This document shows positions 42,367 to 51,125 of a DNA stretch of 64,000 nucleotides, piece after piece. The stretch lies in NCBI RefSeq assembly GCF_004310335.1, contig NZ_SIRS01000005.1, positions 186,001 through 250,000 on the forward strand, given 5' to 3'. A program made the translations under genes and the position numbers. The number at the start of each line of letters is the position of its first letter. Within the stretch, counting starts at the first letter, position 1. Source of the DNA: Hyunsoonleella pacifica (GTDB taxonomy: Bacteria; Bacteroidota; Bacteroidia; Flavobacteriales; Flavobacteriaceae). The notes under the pieces were generated by a model, which was not told where the DNA came from, ran no database searches, and worked only from the letters and a program-made list of their open reading frames with translations.

Positions 42367-43190
42367 GACTTTGCATTTTTATAGGTTCCCAACAACTTAA
42401 AACTGGGACTCATAATTTCAATTAAAGATTTCGCTTTTTCAAAATCTGCATAAGCTTCAAAAGTAACATCAACAAAAAACGCATACTTCCATGGCGTTTT
42501 AATAATTGGCAGTGATTGTATCTTAGTTAAATTCAAATTACAATCGCTCATTACGTTTAAAATAGTCGCTAAACTACCTCGTTTATGATCTGCTTCAAAC
42601 TTTATAGAAGCTTTATTAATTTCACTCTCAGAAACCTCAGAGTTTGTACGTTTTACAATAGCAAACCGGGTTTCATTATGCTTTATGGTTTGAATACTAT
42701 GCGCCAAAATATCTAGCTTAAAAATCTCTGCCGCTAAAACACTAGCAATAGCGCCAACCTGTTTTAAACCTTGTTTTTGAATACGTTCTGCAACCTCAGC
42801 AGTATCTTTATCTTCAACTAGTTTAATATGCGGATAATTCTTAAAAAAATCTTTACACTGTAGTAAGGCCATTGGATGCGAATACACCTCCTTAATATCT
42901 TCAATACTTTGATTTGGTAAAGCCATCAAATTATGTTGAATATCCAAATAATGCTCTCCTACAATATGCAGTTCATAATCATCTATTAAGGCATAATTAG
43001 GGATGATTGAACCTGCTATAGAATTTTCTAGAGCCATAATAGCAGCATCGCACTCTTTGTTAATTAGTGCATTTACTACACGATCAAAAGTCATACACTC
43101 AATAATATCAACAGAATTCTCAAAAAACTCCTTTGATACTATATCGTGAAAACTCCCTTTAACTCCTTGTATGGCTACCGTATTAATCAT
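42363..43190 (-). CDS. pheA: Prephenate dehydratase
   Basis: 275 residues. The catalytic domain is residues 1-about 180: VAIQGVKGSFHDIVSKEFF, ALENSIAGSIIPNYALI, YSHPMALLQC, DTAEVAERI and the HNETRFAIVKR motif with the catalytic Thr. An ACT domain (about 190-270: KRGSLATILNVMSDCNLNLTKIQSLPI) normally binds Phe for feedback inhibition; the usual ESRP motif appears here as IQSLP. It makes phenylpyruvate. It is the first structural gene of the aromatic operon and its ATG directly follows the U-run of the attenuator hairpin at 43191-43220. Confidence 0.96.
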   Translation of the reverse strand: MINTVAIQGVKGSFHDIVSKEFFENSVDIIECMTFDRVVNALINKECDAAIMALENSIAGSIIPNYALIDDYELHIVGEHYLDIQHNLMALPNQSIEDIKEVYSHPMALLQCKDFFKNYPHIKLVEDKDTAEVAERIQKQGLKQVGAIASVLAAEIFKLDILAHSIQTIKHNETRFAIVKRTNSEVSESEINKASIKFEADHKRGSLATILNVMSDCNLNLTKIQSLPIIKTPWKYAFFVDVTFEAYADFEKAKSLIEIMSPSFKLLGTYKNAKS

Positions 43191-43220
43191 AAAAAAAAGT
43201 CTCGATTTTCATCGAGACTT
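43191..43220 (-). terminator. Attenuator terminator of the pheA operon
   Basis: Minus strand: AAGTCTCGAT-GAAA-ATCGAGACTT, a perfect 10-bp stem (43220-43211 with 43206-43197), followed by T to position 43191; the next base is the pheA ATG. Its 5' arm can instead pair perfectly over 8 bases (GUCUCGAU) with AUCGAGAC at 43265-43258 inside the leader ORF, an antiterminator. Confidence 0.9.
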
Positions 43221-43244
43221 GTAGTATTATATATTATTGTTTAA

Positions 43245-43325
43245 TTATACACACAACGTCTCGATTTCCCTATTAAAAAAGAAATAAAAAAAGTTAAAAT
43301 ATGTATAATACGTTGTTGTTCTCAT
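43245..43325 (-). CDS. Phe/Tyr-rich leader peptide of the pheA operon
   Basis: A 26-codon ORF with ATG at 43325-43323 and TAA at 43247-43245. It begins MRTTTYYTYFNFF and contains four Tyr and six Phe within residues 6-17, then ends NREIETLCV. Codons 20-23 (GAA ATC GAG ACG) contain the segment able to pair with the terminator's 5' arm. A second complementarity, ATTATACA (codons 6-8) with TGTATAAT at the stop codon, could form the protector hairpin. Known leader peptides of amino-acid operons behave this way: ribosome stalling at scarce charged tRNA favours the antiterminator and transcription of pheA. Role inferred from sequence; translation not shown. Confidence 0.85.
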   Translation of the reverse strand: MRTTTYYTYFNFFYFFFNREIETLCV

Positions 43326-43336
43326 AATTACGGTTG

Positions 43337-43366
43337 CTAAAGTAGTTATTATTTTAAGAAATCAAA
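43337..43366 (-). promoter_or_regulatory. Candidate promoter of the pheA leader transcript
   Basis: Minus strand: TTTG (43366-43363), 18 bases, TACTTTAG (43344-43337), one mismatch to TAnnTTTG. The predicted start near 43331 leaves only about six bases before the leader ATG, so the leader mRNA may be nearly leaderless. Confidence 0.55.
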
Positions 43367-43447
43367 ATACAATAAATCTTTTTTTTATGCTTTTTTAAAA
43401 AGATTTAAAGAATTTCTAACAAAATTCAAATTACATTACATAATCAT

Positions 43448-43455
43448 TATTTTTG
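43448..43455 (+). promoter_or_regulatory. Candidate gldA promoter
   Basis: TATTTTTG matches TAnnTTTG exactly, 17 bases before the gldA ATG; no convincing -33 TTTG. It is divergent from the pheA leader promoter about 80 bases away. Confidence 0.45.
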
Positions 43456-43472
43456 ATAAAAATTTTTAAAAT

Positions 43473-44366
43473 ATGTCTATTGAAGTTAATGGTGTCTCTA
43501 AGTTATACGGTAATCAAAAGGCCTTAAATAACATTTCCTTTACTATAGCACAACCCGAAATTGTAGGCTTTCTTGGTCCTAACGGCGCTGGAAAATCTAC
43601 TATGATGAAAATTTTAACCACCTATATAAAATCTTCATCAGGCGATATTAAAGTTAATAACCATAACACTCAACAACTTCAAGACATACAAAAAAGTGTT
43701 GGCTATCTTCCAGAACACAATCCTTTATACTTAGAAATGTACATAAAGGAATACCTTGCATTTAATGCAAACGTTTACAATATTGAAAAATCTAGAATTA
43801 ACGAGGTTATAGAAATGACTGGGTTAGCTCCAGAAGTTCATAAAAAAATAGGACAGCTTTCTAAAGGGTATCGGCAGCGTGTTGGTTTAGCTACAGCACT
43901 ATTACACGACCCAGAGGTTTTAATTTTAGATGAACCCACTACTGGTTTAGATCCTAATCAACTTATAGATATCAGAAATCTTATTAAATCTATCGGCAAA
44001 ACCAAAACCGTTTTTCTTTCAACACATATTATGCAAGAAGTTGAGGCTATGTGTGATAGAGTAATTATTATTAATAAAGGCGAAGTTGTTGCAGATAAAA
44101 AACTTAAAGATCTTCGGGATGAAAAAGAGCAAATCGTTATAGTTGAGTTTGATTATCGGGTTGAGGATGCCTTTCTTTTAAAACTTCCTAAAGTTGAAAA
44201 TGTAGTAAACACTCATAACTTTGTTTATGAAATCACATTTAAAACATCAGAAGACATGCGCTCTTATGTTTTTGATTTTGCACATGACAATCAACTAAAA
44301 ATTTTACAGCTTAATCAAAAGAATGCAAGTTTGGAGAGTTTATTTAGAGAGTTAACAAGCAACTAA
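43473..44366 (+). CDS. gldA: Gliding motility ABC transporter ATP-binding protein GldA
   Basis: 297 residues. An ABC ATPase with Walker A GPNGAGKSTMM (about 34-44), signature LSKGYRQRVGLA (LSKGY variant of LSGGQ, about 130-141), Walker B VLILDEPTTGLDP and switch His in LSTHIMQEVE. A C-terminal about 80-residue extension follows. The strong match to the GldA type (the start MSIEVNGVSKLYGNQKALNNISF) supports the name. With GldF and GldG it forms a transporter needed for gliding in flavobacteria; those genes are not adjacent here. Monocistronic. Confidence 0.9.
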   Translation: MSIEVNGVSKLYGNQKALNNISFTIAQPEIVGFLGPNGAGKSTMMKILTTYIKSSSGDIKVNNHNTQQLQDIQKSVGYLPEHNPLYLEMYIKEYLAFNANVYNIEKSRINEVIEMTGLAPEVHKKIGQLSKGYRQRVGLATALLHDPEVLILDEPTTGLDPNQLIDIRNLIKSIGKTKTVFLSTHIMQEVEAMCDRVIIINKGEVVADKKLKDLRDEKEQIVIVEFDYRVEDAFLLKLPKVENVVNTHNFVYEITFKTSEDMRSYVFDFAHDNQLKILQLNQKNASLESLFRELTSN

Positions 44367-44523
44367 AACTCTTTTACTATAAAAGTACTATAGTTAATAC
44401 AAATCATGACAATTATCATCTTCAAAAGAATAATCTCAAACTAATTTTGCCTCATAATAGTTTTATAAAACATACTTTACAACCTAACTTTTAAAGTATC
44501 TTTATAACAAAATAAACTAAAGA

Positions 44524-46614
44524 ATGAGCAAAGGAATTTATGTTGCTACTGTAGAGTCTAATAGTGGTAAATCTGTTGTAGTTTTGGGTTTAATGCGTAT
44601 GCTTTTAGGTAAAACTGCCAAAGTAGGTTACTTTAGACCAATAATAGAAGATGTTGAGGCTGGAAAACGAGACAATCATATAAATACGGTTTTATCTTAT
44701 TTTGACATAGATCTCAACTATAAAAAAACATACGCATACACCAGAAGCCAAGTACTAGAACTCTACAACCAAGGAAAATCTGGAGAAGTATTAGACGAAA
44801 TCATAAAAAAATATAAGAGTTTAGAAGAACGCTTTGATTTAGTTTTGGTAGAAGGCACAGACTTCTCTCATGAAAACTCTAGTTTAGAGTTAGATATTAA
44901 TATGCTTATCTCTAAAAACTTAGGTATTCCAGTTATTATTGTAGTAAACGGAGATAAAAAAGACAATAAAGAAATTGTAGATAACGTACAGCTGTCTCAT
45001 GATACATTTAAAGAAGAGGTAGATGTACTCTCTATTATAACCAATAAAGTAGAAATTGATAGTATTTCCAATCTAAAAAAAGCCTTGAAGGAACGTATAA
45101 ATTGCGGTACAAATATTACTGTAATACCAAAAATTGAAAGTTTAGCAAATCCAACTTTAAAAGAAATAGCCCAAGCCCTAGATGCTAAAGTATTGTTTGG
45201 AAAAGACATGTTGAATAATCAGGTACAGAACTCTGGAGTTGGGGCCATGCAACTTAGAAACTATATTACAAAACTTAAGGAAGGCTCTTTAGTAATTACA
45301 TCAGGAGATAGAGCAGATATTATCTTAGGCGCTTTACAAGCAAATATTTCAAAAAACTATCCTAAAATTTCAGGTATTGTATTAACTGGAAATTTACTTC
45401 CCGAAGATTCTATTTTAAAATTAATTGAAGGTCTCTCTAGTGTTGTACCTATAATTAGTGTTAACGATGGTACATTTAATGTCACTAATGCAATTGGCAA
45501 AGTAAAATCAAGAATCTATGCTGAAAATACAGATAAAATATCTACGTCTATTTCAACCTTCGAAAAATATGTAGATACAGAAGAACTTTCTAATAAACTT
45601 ATTACATTCAAATCGGATATTTTTACTCCTAGAATGTTTCAATACAATCTGTTACAACGCGCTTTAAAAGAGAAAAAACATATTGTATTACCTGAAGGTT
45701 CTGACGAACGCGTACTTCGCGCAGCAGCAAGATTAATTGATGCACATGTGGTAGATTTAACCTTAATTGGGGAATCCAATAAAATTAAAGAACAAATTGA
45801 AAAATTTGATATCCCTTTAAACACTAAAAACATAAGTATTGTTTCTCCGCAAAAATCCCCTCACTTTGAAGATTACGTAAATACTTTTTATGAATTACGA
45901 AAACACAAAGATGTTAACTTGGATATGGCAAGAGATGCCATGGCAGATGTGTCTTATTTTGCTACCATGATGATACATAAAGGACATGCAGATGGGATGG
46001 TTTCTGGAGCTATTCATACAACAGCACACACCTTGCGTCCTGCGTTGCAGTTTATAAAAACCAAACCAAACGTTAATATTGTATCCTCTGTATTTTTTAT
46101 GTGTTTAGAAGATCGTGTTTCTGTTTTTGGAGATTGTGCTATTAACCCTAACCCTAATTCAGAGCAATTAGCAGAAATTGCTATTTCTTCCGCAGAATCT
46201 GCAAAAAACTTTGGTATAGAACCTAAAGTTGCCATGTTATCTTATTCTTCTGGTTCCTCAGGAAAAGGAGAAGACGTAGAACGTGTTAGAGAAGCAACCG
46301 AAATTGTAAAAGCAAAGGTCCCTAATCTTAAAATTGAAGGCCCTATTCAATATGATGCAGCTGTAGATATGCGTATTGGCAAAAGCAAATTGCCTGATTC
46401 TGAAGTTGCAGGACAAGCAAGTGTATTGATTTTTCCAGATTTAAACACTGGCAACAATACTTATAAAGCTGTACAAAGAGAAACAGGAGCCTTAGCCATT
46501 GGTCCAATGTTACAAGGCTTAAACAAACCTGTAAACGATTTAAGTAGAGGCTGTACTGCTGATGATATTTACAGTACTGTAATTATAACCGCAATTCAAG
46601 CTCAAGACCAATAA
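44524..46614 (+). CDS. pta: Phosphate acetyltransferase
   Basis: 696 residues, the long Pta form. Residues 1-about 220 are a BioD-like P-loop domain (VATVESNSGKSVVVLGLMRML), about 225-340 a DRTGG domain (GSLVITSGDRADIILGAL), and about 375-690 the catalytic phosphotransacetylase (HIVLPEGSDERVLRAAARLIDAHV, GMVSGAIHTTAHTLRPALQFIKT, MLSYSSGSSGKGEDVERV, GPIQYDAAVD). It interconverts acetyl-CoA and acetyl phosphate. The acetate kinase gene follows after two bases, so they form an operon for acetate metabolism. Confidence 0.97.
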   Translation: MSKGIYVATVESNSGKSVVVLGLMRMLLGKTAKVGYFRPIIEDVEAGKRDNHINTVLSYFDIDLNYKKTYAYTRSQVLELYNQGKSGEVLDEIIKKYKSLEERFDLVLVEGTDFSHENSSLELDINMLISKNLGIPVIIVVNGDKKDNKEIVDNVQLSHDTFKEEVDVLSIITNKVEIDSISNLKKALKERINCGTNITVIPKIESLANPTLKEIAQALDAKVLFGKDMLNNQVQNSGVGAMQLRNYITKLKEGSLVITSGDRADIILGALQANISKNYPKISGIVLTGNLLPEDSILKLIEGLSSVVPIISVNDGTFNVTNAIGKVKSRIYAENTDKISTSISTFEKYVDTEELSNKLITFKSDIFTPRMFQYNLLQRALKEKKHIVLPEGSDERVLRAAARLIDAHVVDLTLIGESNKIKEQIEKFDIPLNTKNISIVSPQKSPHFEDYVNTFYELRKHKDVNLDMARDAMADVSYFATMMIHKGHADGMVSGAIHTTAHTLRPALQFIKTKPNVNIVSSVFFMCLEDRVSVFGDCAINPNPNSEQLAEIAISSAESAKNFGIEPKVAMLSYSSGSSGKGEDVERVREATEIVKAKVPNLKIEGPIQYDAAVDMRIGKSKLPDSEVAGQASVLIFPDLNTGNNTYKAVQRETGALAIGPMLQGLNKPVNDLSRGCTADDIYSTVIITAIQAQDQ

Positions 46615-46616
46615 AT

Positions 46617-47804
46617 ATGCAAGTACTTGTAATAAACTCAGGAAGTTCGTCATTAAAGTTTCAACTATTTTTAATGCCTCAAGAAACGATTTTGTGTTCT
46701 GGATTAATAGAACGTATAGGTTTTGAAGATGCCAAGTTTAAATTTAAGACGCAAAGCGATGCTATTGAGGTTGTAACACCTATTCTTAATCATAATGAAG
46801 CTTTGGCATTGTTATCAAAACAACTTTTAGACACTAAAACAGGTATTATTACATCTACTGATGATATTAGTATTGTTGGTCATCGTGTAGTACATGGTGG
46901 TAAACACTTTGGAAACACTACAGAAATCACATCAGATGTTAAAGATAAAATTAAAGCGTTATCGTCTTTAGCACCTTTACATAACCCAGCAAACTTAGAA
47001 GGAATTATAGTCGCAGAAACCACGTTTCCCAACGCAAAACAAGTTGCTGTTTTTGATACCGCATTCCATCAAAGTATTCCTGAATATGCTTATAAATATG
47101 CCATTCCCAAGAAATATTCTGAAGAAGATAATATCAGATTATACGGATTTCATGGTACAAGCCATAAATATGTTTCACAACAGGCTATTTCATATCTTGG
47201 TAAAACACACTCTAAAATTATTACTATCCATTTAGGTAATGGATGTAGCATGACAGCTATTAAAGATGGAAAAAGTATAGACCATTCTTTAGGATTTTCT
47301 CCTGTGAACGGATTAATTATGGGTACACGCTCTGGAGATATAGATCAATCTATAATTTTTCACTTGGCTAAAAAATACAGGTATAGTTTGGAAGACGTCA
47401 ATACAATGCTGCAAAAAAAGAGTGGCATGTTAGGTCTTACCGGATTTAGTGATTTAAGAGACATTTTGAGTGAAGCTGAAAAAGGAAACAAAGACTGCCT
47501 TTTAGCTCTTGAGATGAGCAGCTACCGCATTAAAAAATACATTGGAAGCTATACTGCAGTTATGAACGGACTGGATGCTATTGTATTTACAGCTGGTATA
47601 GGAGAAAATGCACCACAAATAAGAGCCCAAGCTTGCAAAGATTTAGATTATTTAGGAATTTCTATCGACAATAAAAAGAACACTATTAGGCCAAAGGATT
47701 TAACTGAAATACATGCCACAAATTCTAAAGTTAAAGTTCTAGTTATACCAACAAATGAAGAATTAGAAATTGCTAAACAAGCTGTAGACTTATTCAAAAA
47801 TTAA
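46617..47804 (+). CDS. ackA: Acetate kinase
   Basis: 395 residues. ASKHA-fold motifs: VLVINSGSSSLKFQLF at the start, VGHRVVHGGKHF (catalytic Arg/His), FDTAFHQSIPEYAYKYAIP, RLYGFHGTSHKYVS, IIIHLGNG-type TIHLGNGCSMTAIKDG, GLIMGTRSGDIDQ and FTAGIGENAP. It makes ATP and acetate from acetyl phosphate. It is translated right after pta. Its last 15 bases overlap the 3' end of the convergent DUF2807 gene. Confidence 0.98.
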   Translation: MQVLVINSGSSSLKFQLFLMPQETILCSGLIERIGFEDAKFKFKTQSDAIEVVTPILNHNEALALLSKQLLDTKTGIITSTDDISIVGHRVVHGGKHFGNTTEITSDVKDKIKALSSLAPLHNPANLEGIIVAETTFPNAKQVAVFDTAFHQSIPEYAYKYAIPKKYSEEDNIRLYGFHGTSHKYVSQQAISYLGKTHSKIITIHLGNGCSMTAIKDGKSIDHSLGFSPVNGLIMGTRSGDIDQSIIFHLAKKYRYSLEDVNTMLQKKSGMLGLTGFSDLRDILSEAEKGNKDCLLALEMSSYRIKKYIGSYTAVMNGLDAIVFTAGIGENAPQIRAQACKDLDYLGISIDNKKNTIRPKDLTEIHATNSKVKVLVIPTNEELEIAKQAVDLFKN

Positions 47805-48536
47805 GCGACCATTAAATAATGTTTCAACATCTATAATTGGTGGTGTATTTATAGAAATAACATTACCTGTACTAACAATTTTACCTTTTATTCCTTGTTG
47901 TGGATTTACAATAATATCATTAGAACTTCTATGAAAAATGGTAATGTTTTGAGCTTCTAAAGCTCTAGCCTCAAAACGAGAATCCCCTCCTGCCAAATTC
48001 ACATTTAAATTAGTGGTACTGCCCGAAATATAAGCAATAGACAATCCATTGAATACTGCATTAAAACTAGTATTATTTATTTCTAAAATAAAATCTCCTA
48101 CAGAAAACGTATCTGGAACGATAAAATCTTCAGATAAAATAGTAATTGATGGATATGTTAAAACGCCATCAGATCTAACATCATATTGCGTAGAACTTCT
48201 TATTTCAGTAATATTTGGCGAGATTACATATACTTTTGTAACACCATAATCTCTAACATAATTACAATTATTGTTATCGCTTACTATTAGTTTTCCATTT
48301 TCAACAATAGCGCTAACATCATTCAATAAATTTTCTCCCGTTTCAATAATTACCTTTTGCTCAACATCATCTTTCAAAATTAGTTCTACATCCCGATTTA
48401 CAAGAATTTTATCAAAGGTTGCAAGATCTATTTCTTCTTGAATAATATTACCGGTTTTTTGAAAACAGTCATTTGCATTTTCACTATCACAAGCAAAAAT
48501 TATAAGTAAAACTAATATGAAACTTATCCTTTTCAT
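47790..48536 (-). CDS. Head GIN domain (DUF2807) lipoprotein
   Basis: 248 residues with a lipoprotein signal (ISFILVLLIIFAC, Cys16). A right-handed beta-helix-like DUF2807 domain follows, with regularly spaced short strands (FDKILVNRDVELILKD, IIETGENLLNDVSAIVENGKLIVSD, ITIFHRSSNDIIVNPQQGIKGKIVSTGNV). Such proteins are abundant in Bacteroidota; some anti-sigma factors carry the domain, but this one is free-standing. Location on the outer membrane is inferred from the lipobox. It is 6 bases downstream of the VOC gene. Confidence 0.88.
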   Translation of the reverse strand: MKRISFILVLLIIFACDSENANDCFQKTGNIIQEEIDLATFDKILVNRDVELILKDDVEQKVIIETGENLLNDVSAIVENGKLIVSDNNNCNYVRDYGVTKVYVISPNITEIRSSTQYDVRSDGVLTYPSITILSEDFIVPDTFSVGDFILEINNTSFNAVFNGLSIAYISGSTTNLNVNLAGGDSRFEARALEAQNITIFHRSSNDIIVNPQQGIKGKIVSTGNVISINTPPIIDVETLFNGRLIFE

Positions 48537-48542
48537 TTTAAA

Positions 48543-48968
48543 CTATGTTTCCAAAGTATTACCTTTTTCATCTAATGGTAAAAACGGATTAAACGCTATT
48601 TCCCATAAATTATCATCTAAATCAGATACATAACCACTATAGCCTCCCCAAAACACCTCTTCAGGTTGTTTTACAATGGTTACACCTTTTTGTTCTAACT
48701 CAGAAAACAGTTGATCAACTTCCGTTTTAGATCTTAAATTATGCGCCAAAGTAAATCCTTTAAATCCATTTCCTCCATGCGGTACTTGCGCATCTTCTGC
48801 TAACTTTTCTCTGGGATACAAAGACAACAAAATGCCATTTAATTGAAGAAATGTAATCGTATCAGTACTTGAATCAGCTTTTTCCCAGCCAAATTTCTCT
48901 TCATAAAACGTAGTAGCCTTCTTTAAGTCACTAACCCCCAGTCCTACAATAGTTAATCTCTGCTCCAT
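48543..48968 (-). CDS. VOC (glyoxalase/bleomycin resistance) family protein
   Basis: 141 residues made of two beta-alpha-beta-beta-beta units of the vicinal oxygen chelate fold: RLTIVGLGVSDLKKATTFYEEKFGW, then TFLQLNGILLSLYP, and GFTLAHNLRSKTEVDQLFSELEQKGVTIVKQPEEVFWGGYSGYVSDLDDNLWEIA. Possible metal ligands are His in FTLAHN and Glu in LWEIAFNP, with the N-terminal His replaced by Gly/Val, so metal binding is uncertain. Family functions range from isomerases to antibiotic binding. Lies between the PagL-like and DUF2807 genes. Confidence 0.88.
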   Translation of the reverse strand: MEQRLTIVGLGVSDLKKATTFYEEKFGWEKADSSTDTITFLQLNGILLSLYPREKLAEDAQVPHGGNGFKGFTLAHNLRSKTEVDQLFSELEQKGVTIVKQPEEVFWGGYSGYVSDLDDNLWEIAFNPFLPLDEKGNTLET

Positions 48969-48978
48969 AATTTCAAAA

Positions 48979-50079
48979 TTATAATCTTAAGCCAATCCCA
49001 AACTCAACAGCCTCTGCCCTAAAACCGTGTGATTTTAAGGTTACAGCTCCAAACCATTTCTTACCAAAATAACGTTTTAGTCCTGCTCTTATATACACAC
49101 GCCCCTCAAACTCAAAAGGGTAATACACATAATATCCTAATTGAGATAATAAACTTGTTTTATTTACAAACAATTCATGACCTACAAATACACCAATACG
49201 TTTAAAATCTTCATCTCCTGAAAGTCCTTCATTAGGAAAGGCTACACTTCTAAATCGAATTAACTCTTTTAAAAAGTTTGAAAAAAACACATCAGTACCT
49301 ACCTGTAATGCACTCTTTCTATTGATACGCTTATCTACATATCCAGAAAAAATATAAAATGGGTATTGTCCACTGCCAATTAAATCACTCTGGTTAATCC
49401 CACTTCTAAATACAACGTTATATCTTATGGGTTCTGTAAATTTTTTATCGGCTTTTTTATCTAAAGTTTTTTGATATTCTAGTACTTCTTCATCTAAATT
49501 ATAAGTTACTCCTAGATTAAAAGCAATAGTATTTGTGCCATTATTAGGCGCTTTAACATTAGCATTAGAATAATGAATTAACGAAAACCCTGCTTGTAAA
49601 CCAAACCTATCAAAAATGCGTTCTTTTTTGTAATTAATCATCGCATAAGTGCTACTCATTAAAGTAGAACCAAAGGCTACATTTTTAAAGTTAGTTTCTC
49701 TATCATAAGGATTAGAATTATGAGCCAAACCTTGCCCTATACGAAACATTAAATTCCTATTTAAAAAATAGAAATTGTAATGCGCATAAATAGACACATT
49801 ATTACCTAAAACAGGATTATTAAAATTTTGGTACGCTAACGAAAATCCATAATCTGGATAGTTAAAGCGCTGTTCCCAATCTTCAAAGCCAAAAGTTTTC
49901 TTATTCCAGCTAAGAATAACACCACTGGGATGTTCCTGTATTAAATGCAGAATCTCATTATTGTGAAGGCCAATATAACCACCAAAATAATTCGTATCAA
50001 CGTAAGAAGTATGTGTTTTGTCTTGCGCAAGAGCACTAAAACAACATAAGACTAAAAAGTAGGTATTAAATAACTTCAT
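48979..50079 (-). CDS. Acyloxyacyl hydrolase / PagL-like lipid A deacylase
   Basis: 366 residues, signal peptide 1-18 (CFSALAQ), then an outer-membrane beta-barrel-like protein. The PagL catalytic His-Ser motif appears as FSLIHYSNANVKAPNNGTN near residue 190. The opening YFGGYIGLHNNEILHLIQEHPSG and DYGFSLAYQNFNNP are typical of the flavobacterial family. PagL removes the 3-O acyl chain of lipid A; flavobacterial homologues are about twice as long as PagL of Pseudomonas, so substrate may differ. Downstream of metF by 31 bases on the same strand. Confidence 0.8.
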   Translation of the reverse strand: MKLFNTYFLVLCCFSALAQDKTHTSYVDTNYFGGYIGLHNNEILHLIQEHPSGVILSWNKKTFGFEDWEQRFNYPDYGFSLAYQNFNNPVLGNNVSIYAHYNFYFLNRNLMFRIGQGLAHNSNPYDRETNFKNVAFGSTLMSSTYAMINYKKERIFDRFGLQAGFSLIHYSNANVKAPNNGTNTIAFNLGVTYNLDEEVLEYQKTLDKKADKKFTEPIRYNVVFRSGINQSDLIGSGQYPFYIFSGYVDKRINRKSALQVGTDVFFSNFLKELIRFRSVAFPNEGLSGDEDFKRIGVFVGHELFVNKTSLLSQLGYYVYYPFEFEGRVYIRAGLKRYFGKKWFGAVTLKSHGFRAEAVEFGIGLRL

Positions 50080-50110
50080 ATTTGGGTTTCAACCACCGCA
50101 AATGTACTAT

Positions 50111-51067
50111 TTAAAATAATGCTTTAGCAATAGCATGAACATTATCACTCTTACCCATAGAGTAGTAATGCAGTACAGGAACCCCAAAATCTAATAGTTC
50201 CTTAGATTGTTGAATTGCGAATTCTATCCCAACTTGCCTTACGGCTTTATTGTCCTTACAATCCTCTACAGCATCAATTAAATCCTGCGGTAAATCAATT
50301 TTAAATACTTGCGGTAGGAGTTGCAAATGACGTTTTACAGCTATTGGCTTAATTCCTGGAATAATAGGCACATTAATACCCATTTCTCGAGCTTTTTCAA
50401 CAAATTCAAAATACTTTTTATTGTCAAAAAACATCTGCGTTACTACATAATCAGCACCAGCATCTACCTTAGCTTTCAAACGTTTTAAATCTGTTAATAA
50501 AGAAGGGGCTTCCATGTGCTTCTCGGGATATCCAGCTACACCAATACAAAAATCAGAATTATGTTCTACCTCAACATCGTCATGTAAATACTTACCACGA
50601 TTCAAATCAGCAATTTGTTGTACTAAATCACTAGCAAAGGCATTGCCGCCTTTGATTGGTTTAAAATAAGGTTCATCTTTCATAGAATCACCTCGTAGTG
50701 CCATAACATTATCCAAACCTAAATAATGACAATCTACCAACACATATTCCGTTTCTTCTTTGGTAAAACCACCACACAATAAATGTGGAATGGCATCCAC
50801 CTGATACTTATGCATAATAGACGCACAAATTCCCACCGTACCAGGACGCATACGTGTAATACGCTTATCTAAAAGTCCGTTACCTTTATCGATATAAACG
50901 TACTCCTCTCGAGACGTTGTTACATCAATAAACGGTGGCTTAAACTCCATTAATGGATCTATATTATTATATAAATCCTGAATATTTTTACCTTTTTTAG
51001 GTGGTATTACCTCAAACGAAAACAATGTTTTTCCGTTAGCGTTCTTAATATGGTCTGTTACTTTCAT
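50111..51067 (-). CDS. metF: 5,10-methylenetetrahydrofolate reductase
   Basis: 318 residues, FAD-binding TIM barrel: FSFEVIPPKKGKNIQDLYNNID near the start, DVTTSREEY, DNVMALRGDS (FAD contact), DFCIGVAGYPEKHMEAP, GADYVVTQMFFDNKKYFEF and VPIIPGIKPI. It reduces CH2-THF to 5-methyl-THF, the methyl donor for MetH encoded just upstream. The 282-base gap to metH is filled with family B, A, C and D repeats. It is the last gene of the sulfur/methionine run. Confidence 0.97.
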   Translation of the reverse strand: MKVTDHIKNANGKTLFSFEVIPPKKGKNIQDLYNNIDPLMEFKPPFIDVTTSREEYVYIDKGNGLLDKRITRMRPGTVGICASIMHKYQVDAIPHLLCGGFTKEETEYVLVDCHYLGLDNVMALRGDSMKDEPYFKPIKGGNAFASDLVQQIADLNRGKYLHDDVEVEHNSDFCIGVAGYPEKHMEAPSLLTDLKRLKAKVDAGADYVVTQMFFDNKKYFEFVEKAREMGINVPIIPGIKPIAVKRHLQLLPQVFKIDLPQDLIDAVEDCKDNKAVRQVGIEFAIQQSKELLDFGVPVLHYYSMGKSDNVHAIAKALF

Positions 51068-51078
51068 AACTCGGTTTT

Positions 51079-51104
51079 GTCATTCCCGCGTAGGTGGGAA
51101 TTTC
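51079..51104. repeat. Family B palindromic repeat, copy 4
   Basis: GTCATTCCCGCGTAGGTGGG then AATTTC, 12 bases upstream of the metF ATG; an imperfect palindrome (ATTCCC/GGGAAT) like the copies at 3021, 6104 and 6153. Confidence 0.65.
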
Positions 51105-51125
51105 TTCATTAATATTTTTATTTTT

